Shown in pieces: positions 60,756-64,000 of a stretch of DNA of 64,000 nt. The notes below the pieces were generated by a model. That model was not told the origin of the DNA, did no database searches, and saw nothing but the letters and a program-made list of their open reading frames with translations. This stretch comes from Spirochaetota bacterium (GTDB lineage Bacteria; Spirochaetota; Spirochaetia; Treponematales; Treponemataceae). A program made the translations under genes and the position numbers. Location of the stretch: positions 434,001-498,000 of the forward strand of contig JAEZST010000022.1 of NCBI GenBank assembly GCA_023443865.1. The letters run 5' to 3'. Every line of letters starts with the position of its first letter. Position 1 is the stretch's first letter.

Positions 60756-61637
60756 ATGAGCGCAACAGTTATTGACGGATTTGCCGTCGCGGCGTCGGTT
60801 CGGGCCCAGGTCGCGGAATCGGTGGCCGCCTTGAGGGAGAAGGGCACCCATGCCTGTCTCGCGGTCGTGCTCGTGGGAGAGGATCCGGCCTCGGTTTCCT
60901 ACGTGACGGGAAAGGCCAAGGCCCTCGCCGAGGTGGGTATGCTCGATCGTAGCATGCATCTTCCCGCGACCACGACCGAACGGGAACTCCTCGCCATCGT
61001 GGCCTCCTTGAATGCCGACCCGGGCGTTCACGGCATCCTCGTGCAGCTTCCCCTCCCGAAGCACATTAACGAAGCCAAGGTAATCATGGCGATCGATCCC
61101 GCGAAAGACGTGGACGGCTTTCACCCGGTCAGCGTGGGCAATATGGTAATCGGCCGTCCGGGCTTCCTTCCCTGCACGCCCCACGGCGTAATGGTACTCC
61201 TCCGACGTGCCGGCATCGAAACCAACGGTAAGCATGCCGTGGTAGTGGGCCGTTCGAACATCGTCGGAAAGCCCGTCGCCATACTCCTTGCCGCGCGTGA
61301 GGCCAACGCCACCGTCACCGTGTGCCACACCGGCACCAAAGACCTCGCCTCCTTTACCCGCCAGGCCGATATCCTCGTCGCCGCCGCCGGAAAGCCCCGC
61401 ATGATTACCGCCGATATGATAAAGCCCGGAGCCGCCGTAATCGACGTGGGGGTCAATCGCGTCGAGGACCCCGCGGCGAAAAAGGGCTTCCGGCTCGTGG
61501 GCGACGTGGACTTCGCCCCCGCCTGCGAGGTCGCGTCTTTCATTACCCCGGTACCCCGCGGCGTCGGTCCCATGACCATCGCCATGCTCATGGAGAACAC
61601 CCTTCTTGCGGCGCGCCGAGCCGCCGTCCAAGCGTAA
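60756..61637 (+). CDS. folD: Methylenetetrahydrofolate dehydrogenase/cyclohydrolase
   Basis: 293 residues, normal length. Converts 5,10-methylene-THF to 10-formyl-THF in two steps with NADP. VLVGEDPASVSYVTGKAKA (catalytic Tyr and Lys) near 40, VQLPLPKHIN near 98, DVDGFHPVSVG near 122 and VVGRSNIVGKPVA near 165 are diagnostic. CAGGAG eight bases before ATG 60756. Followed by folE2 and miaB. Confidence 0.97.
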   Translation: MSATVIDGFAVAASVRAQVAESVAALREKGTHACLAVVLVGEDPASVSYVTGKAKALAEVGMLDRSMHLPATTTERELLAIVASLNADPGVHGILVQLPLPKHINEAKVIMAIDPAKDVDGFHPVSVGNMVIGRPGFLPCTPHGVMVLLRRAGIETNGKHAVVVGRSNIVGKPVAILLAAREANATVTVCHTGTKDLASFTRQADILVAAAGKPRMITADMIKPGAAVIDVGVNRVEDPAAKKGFRLVGDVDFAPACEVASFITPVPRGVGPMTIAMLMENTLLAARRAAVQA

Positions 61638-61654
61638 GGGAAGGCGGTACCCTT

Positions 61655-62482
61655 TTGATTGACGTACAGAACGAGCGGGATCACCGCGAGGTGCCCCTGC
61701 AAAAGGTAGGCATAAAGGACCTTCGGTACCCCATACACGTACTGGACCGCGAAAACCGCATTCAGCACACCACGGGAACGGTTAACCTTTTCGTGAACCT
61801 GCCGCACCATTTTAAGGGAACGCACATGAGCCGTTTTATCGAGGTGTTCCACCAACACCGCGAACGGCTTTCCATGCCCCATTTCCTGGATATGCTGGAA
61901 GAAATCCGTGTGTCTCTCGAGGCGGCGCGGGCCTTCGGGGAATTGAGCTTTCCCTTTTTCATCGAAAAGGAAGCGCCGGTTTCGGGTCAGCGCTCAATGC
62001 TTTCCTATGACTGTTCCTTCGAGGGGATGGTGAGCGATCCACGTTGCGCCGGGCAATCGGTTCCCGATGCGGCCCAACCTGCGTGCAGGCGTTTTTTCGT
62101 TTCGGTCGCCGTGCCGGTTCAGACCGTCTGCCCCTGTTCCAAGGCCATCAGCGCCTACGGGGCGCACAACCAGCGGGGCATCGTGCGGGTAAAGCTCCAG
62201 CTCGGTCCATTTTTCTGGATCGAAGACCTTGTTTCGCTAATCGAGGGGTGCGCCTCCAGCTCGGTTTGGTCGCTGCTTAAGCGCGACGACGAAAAATACG
62301 TGACGGAGGCGGCCTACGATAATCCCAAATTCGTGGAAGATCTCGTGCGGGACGTACTGCTCGCGATACCGAACCTGGGCGATTTTCCCTGGTACAGCGT
62401 GGAAGCCGAGAATTTCGAAAGCATCCATAACCATAACGCCTTCGCGTACGCCGAAAGCGGAACCCTTTCCGGAAATCAATGA
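61655..62482 (+). CDS. folE2: GTP cyclohydrolase FolE2 (type IB)
   Basis: 275 residues. First step of folate and queuosine synthesis from GTP, metal-dependent. DVQNERDHREVPLQKVGIKDLRYP near the start, NLPHHFKGTHMSRF, VCPCSKAIS (catalytic Cys) near 167 and NHNAFAYAE at the end are typical FolE2 blocks. The start is probably TTG 61655 after GGGAAGGCGG, because the upstream frame overlaps folD. ATGA overlap with miaB. Confidence 0.93.
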   Translation: MIDVQNERDHREVPLQKVGIKDLRYPIHVLDRENRIQHTTGTVNLFVNLPHHFKGTHMSRFIEVFHQHRERLSMPHFLDMLEEIRVSLEAARAFGELSFPFFIEKEAPVSGQRSMLSYDCSFEGMVSDPRCAGQSVPDAAQPACRRFFVSVAVPVQTVCPCSKAISAYGAHNQRGIVRVKLQLGPFFWIEDLVSLIEGCASSSVWSLLKRDDEKYVTEAAYDNPKFVEDLVRDVLLAIPNLGDFPWYSVEAENFESIHNHNAFAYAESGTLSGNQ

Positions 62483-63900
62483 GCATGACCTTTTTCTTTG
62501 AGACATACGGCTGTCAAATGAACCAGGCCGAGTCCGCCTCGGTGGAACGGCTTCTCTTCGAGCTCGGGTGGGAGCCCGCCCCTGAAGCGGAACGGGCTGA
62601 TCTGGTGATCCTCAATACCTGTTCCGTCCGAATCACCGCTGAAACCCGGGTTGCGGGCCGAATCGCCCATTTCGCCGCCCTGAAGCGCCAGCGTTCCTTC
62701 ACGCTCCTCGTCATGGGCTGCATGGCGGAGCGGCTCCACGAGGAATTCCGCGCGAAATTCCCCGCCGTGGATCACGTGGTCGGCATGTTCGAGCGAAACC
62801 GCTTTTCCGATATTTTCCGCTCCGTCGCGACCGGCGGTACATACGAAGCGGTGGACGAAACGCCCGTCAATTCCTATTGGTTCGCCCCTTCCTCCTACGA
62901 GTCGGGCGCGTTTCAATCATTCGTGCCCATCATGAACGGGTGCAACAATTTTTGTACCTATTGTATAGTCCCGTACGTTCGCGGTAGGGAAGTGTCCCGG
63001 GGACTCCCGGAAATTCTCGCGGAATTCGACGACTTGGCCGATCGGGGCGTGCGCGAGGTGACCCTCTTGGGGCAAAACGTAAATTCCTACCGATGGACCG
63101 ACCCGGAAAGCGGGATTATCGTCGACTTCCCCGGCCTTCTCGAGCGTATCGCACGCCGCGTGGAGCAAAAGGGGAAAATCCGGTGGATTCGTTTCATGTC
63201 GAGTCATCCCAAGGATTTTTCCGACGCCCTCATCGACGTCATTGCCCGCGAGCGGGTCTTGTGCCGTTTCATCCATTTACCCGTACAGCACGGTTCTAAC
63301 CGTATCCTGGCCGATATGAACCGGAAATACGCACGGGAAGACTATTTGGCCCTGGTTGACCGTATCCGCGCCCGTATTCCCGACGCGACGCTCTCGACGG
63401 ATATTCTCGTCGGCTTCCCCGGGGAAACCGAGGCGGACCTCCAGGATACGCTCAATCTCATAGAAACCGTCGCATTCGACGCCGCCTATATGTACCATTA
63501 CAATCCGCGGGAAGGTACCGCGGCCTTTTCCATGCCCAACCGCGTTCCCGACGCGGTGAAAAAAGAGCGCCTGGACCGGGTCATCAAGCTGCAGCACAAG
63601 ATCAGCACCGAACGCATGCGGTCCCGGGTCGGCTGTCGCCTGATCGTCCTCGTGGAATCCTTCTCACGAAACGATCCCGACGAGCTTTTCGGGCATACCG
63701 AGCTGGGTGAAATGGTGGTATTCGCGGGTAAACAGGACAGCGCGTTATTCGGGCATTTCGTGCTCGCGGAACTGACCGGCTTGCGGGGGCGGACGTTCCG
63801 TGCGAAAATAATCAAAACGGAACTGGAGGCGAACGATGCCCTGGAAACTGATACTCTTTCTGGTGACTCTGCTCGCGGCGACCTTCTTTATCGGGTTTAA
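62479..63900 (+). CDS. miaB: tRNA-2-methylthio-N6-dimethylallyladenosine synthase
   Basis: 473 residues. Radical-SAM enzyme adding a methylthio group to i6A37 of tRNA. Three N-terminal Cys bind the auxiliary cluster (YGCQMNQAES, LNTCSVR, MGCMAE), then the radical-SAM CNNFCTYC near 155, and a C-terminal TRAM domain (about 380 onward). It overlaps folE2 by ATGA. Confidence 0.97.
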   Translation: MSMTFFFETYGCQMNQAESASVERLLFELGWEPAPEAERADLVILNTCSVRITAETRVAGRIAHFAALKRQRSFTLLVMGCMAERLHEEFRAKFPAVDHVVGMFERNRFSDIFRSVATGGTYEAVDETPVNSYWFAPSSYESGAFQSFVPIMNGCNNFCTYCIVPYVRGREVSRGLPEILAEFDDLADRGVREVTLLGQNVNSYRWTDPESGIIVDFPGLLERIARRVEQKGKIRWIRFMSSHPKDFSDALIDVIARERVLCRFIHLPVQHGSNRILADMNRKYAREDYLALVDRIRARIPDATLSTDILVGFPGETEADLQDTLNLIETVAFDAAYMYHYNPREGTAAFSMPNRVPDAVKKERLDRVIKLQHKISTERMRSRVGCRLIVLVESFSRNDPDELFGHTELGEMVVFAGKQDSALFGHFVLAELTGLRGRTFRAKIIKTELEANDALETDTLSGDSARGDLLYRV

Positions 63901-64000
63901 TCTTGACAATCGCTGCGATATTTCTTGGGTTTTCGGGACCTTTCGCGACGTTCCGATCTTCGTAAGCCTTTTGTTCGCCTTTACCGCCGGCGTATGCGCC
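63836..64000 (+). CDS. LapA-like small membrane protein (partial, runs off right edge)
   Basis: 55 codons are visible before the window ends. A membrane helix (LILFLVTLLAATFFIGF), then NLDNRCDISWVFGTFRDVPIFVSLLFAFTAG, which has the order helix-NxDN-linker-helix of the LapA/DUF1049 family. GGAGG lies seven bases before ATG 63836, inside the end of miaB, so the two are coupled. Confidence 0.7.
   Translation, partial: MPWKLILFLVTLLAATFFIGFNLDNRCDISWVFGTFRDVPIFVSLLFAFTAGVCA

Noticed and set aside
1..64000. tRNA or rRNA genes, insertion sequences and prophage genes.
   Set aside because: Looked for on both strands; nothing with tRNA-like cloverleaf arms, rRNA motifs, transposase or phage structural motifs was seen.

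Overview
The window reads as a chromosomal segment of a free-living or host-associated spirochaete, probably of the Treponema/Spirochaeta group. The pointers are indirect: many Sec-signal and lipobox envelope proteins, a small outer-membrane barrel divergent from folD, TGS-less threonyl-tRNA synthetase, soluble and membrane chemotaxis receptors, a FecR-type protein, and a gene style of short gaps and 4-base ATGA overlaps. Most of the sequence is GC-rich with dense coding. There is no rRNA, tRNA, insertion sequence, prophage, CRISPR array or recognisable defence island. Two patches are visibly AT-richer than the rest: 7.6-8.65 kb (a TetR regulator with its operator array) and 54.7-55.1 kb (a small lipoprotein).

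Layout. 0-2.3 kb: thrS behind a T-box leader with an ACC (Thr) specifier. 2.3-5.0 kb: three-gene envelope operon on the minus strand. 5.2-10.3 kb: NAD-dependent epimerase, GH13 amylase, TetR regulator, asparagine synthetase; about nine copies of an ACCTACCGGTAGGT palindrome lie around the regulator and in front of the amylase. 10.5-18.3 kb: chemotaxis receptor with a co-transcribed condensation-type acyltransferase, MarC protein, and a 1313-residue hybrid histidine kinase. 18.4-22.8 kb: carAB. 23.1-25.9 kb: SDR-TetR-permease operon with a palindromic operator placed exactly in the 17-bp promoter spacer. 26.3-28.5 kb: DEAD-box helicase. 28.5-33.2 kb: metF with an unknown protein, then a short RqcH-like protein, an M15-type peptidase and a nuclease-like membrane protein. 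33.3-38.2 kb: potABCD with an aldo/keto-reductase-like gene. 38.3-42.4 kb: small membrane proteins, azlCD, rplM-rpsI, recX, and a regulator with its HTH in front of its receiver domain. 42.4-53.5 kb: second receptor, RNA methyltransferase, MFS and MATE transporters, CYTH protein, gpmI, flavodiiron protein, tRNA-dihydrouridine synthase, adk. 53.6-60.7 kb: an EAL remnant, a FecR/lipoprotein cluster, a RarA-methyltransferase fusion, a propeller lipoprotein and a barrel. 60.8-64 kb: folD, folE2, miaB and the start of a LapA-like membrane protein.

The most noteworthy points are regulatory. (1) The seven-plus-two operator array, three of its copies at an exact 33-bp period, suggests cooperative control of the amylase by the neighbouring TetR protein. 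(2) The thrS T-box appears to work on translation, because no U-run terminator is present and a TTTCGTC element just after the T-box can pair with the Shine-Dalgarno region. (3) Several genes have -35/-10 boxes ending 6-8 bases before their ATG with no ribosome-binding site, suggesting leaderless mRNAs. Protein-level oddities are an EAL protein that lost GGDEF and the first half of EAL, a RarA with an appended methyltransferase-like domain, a pseudo-receiver in the large kinase, and an RqcH whose DR motif reads NR.
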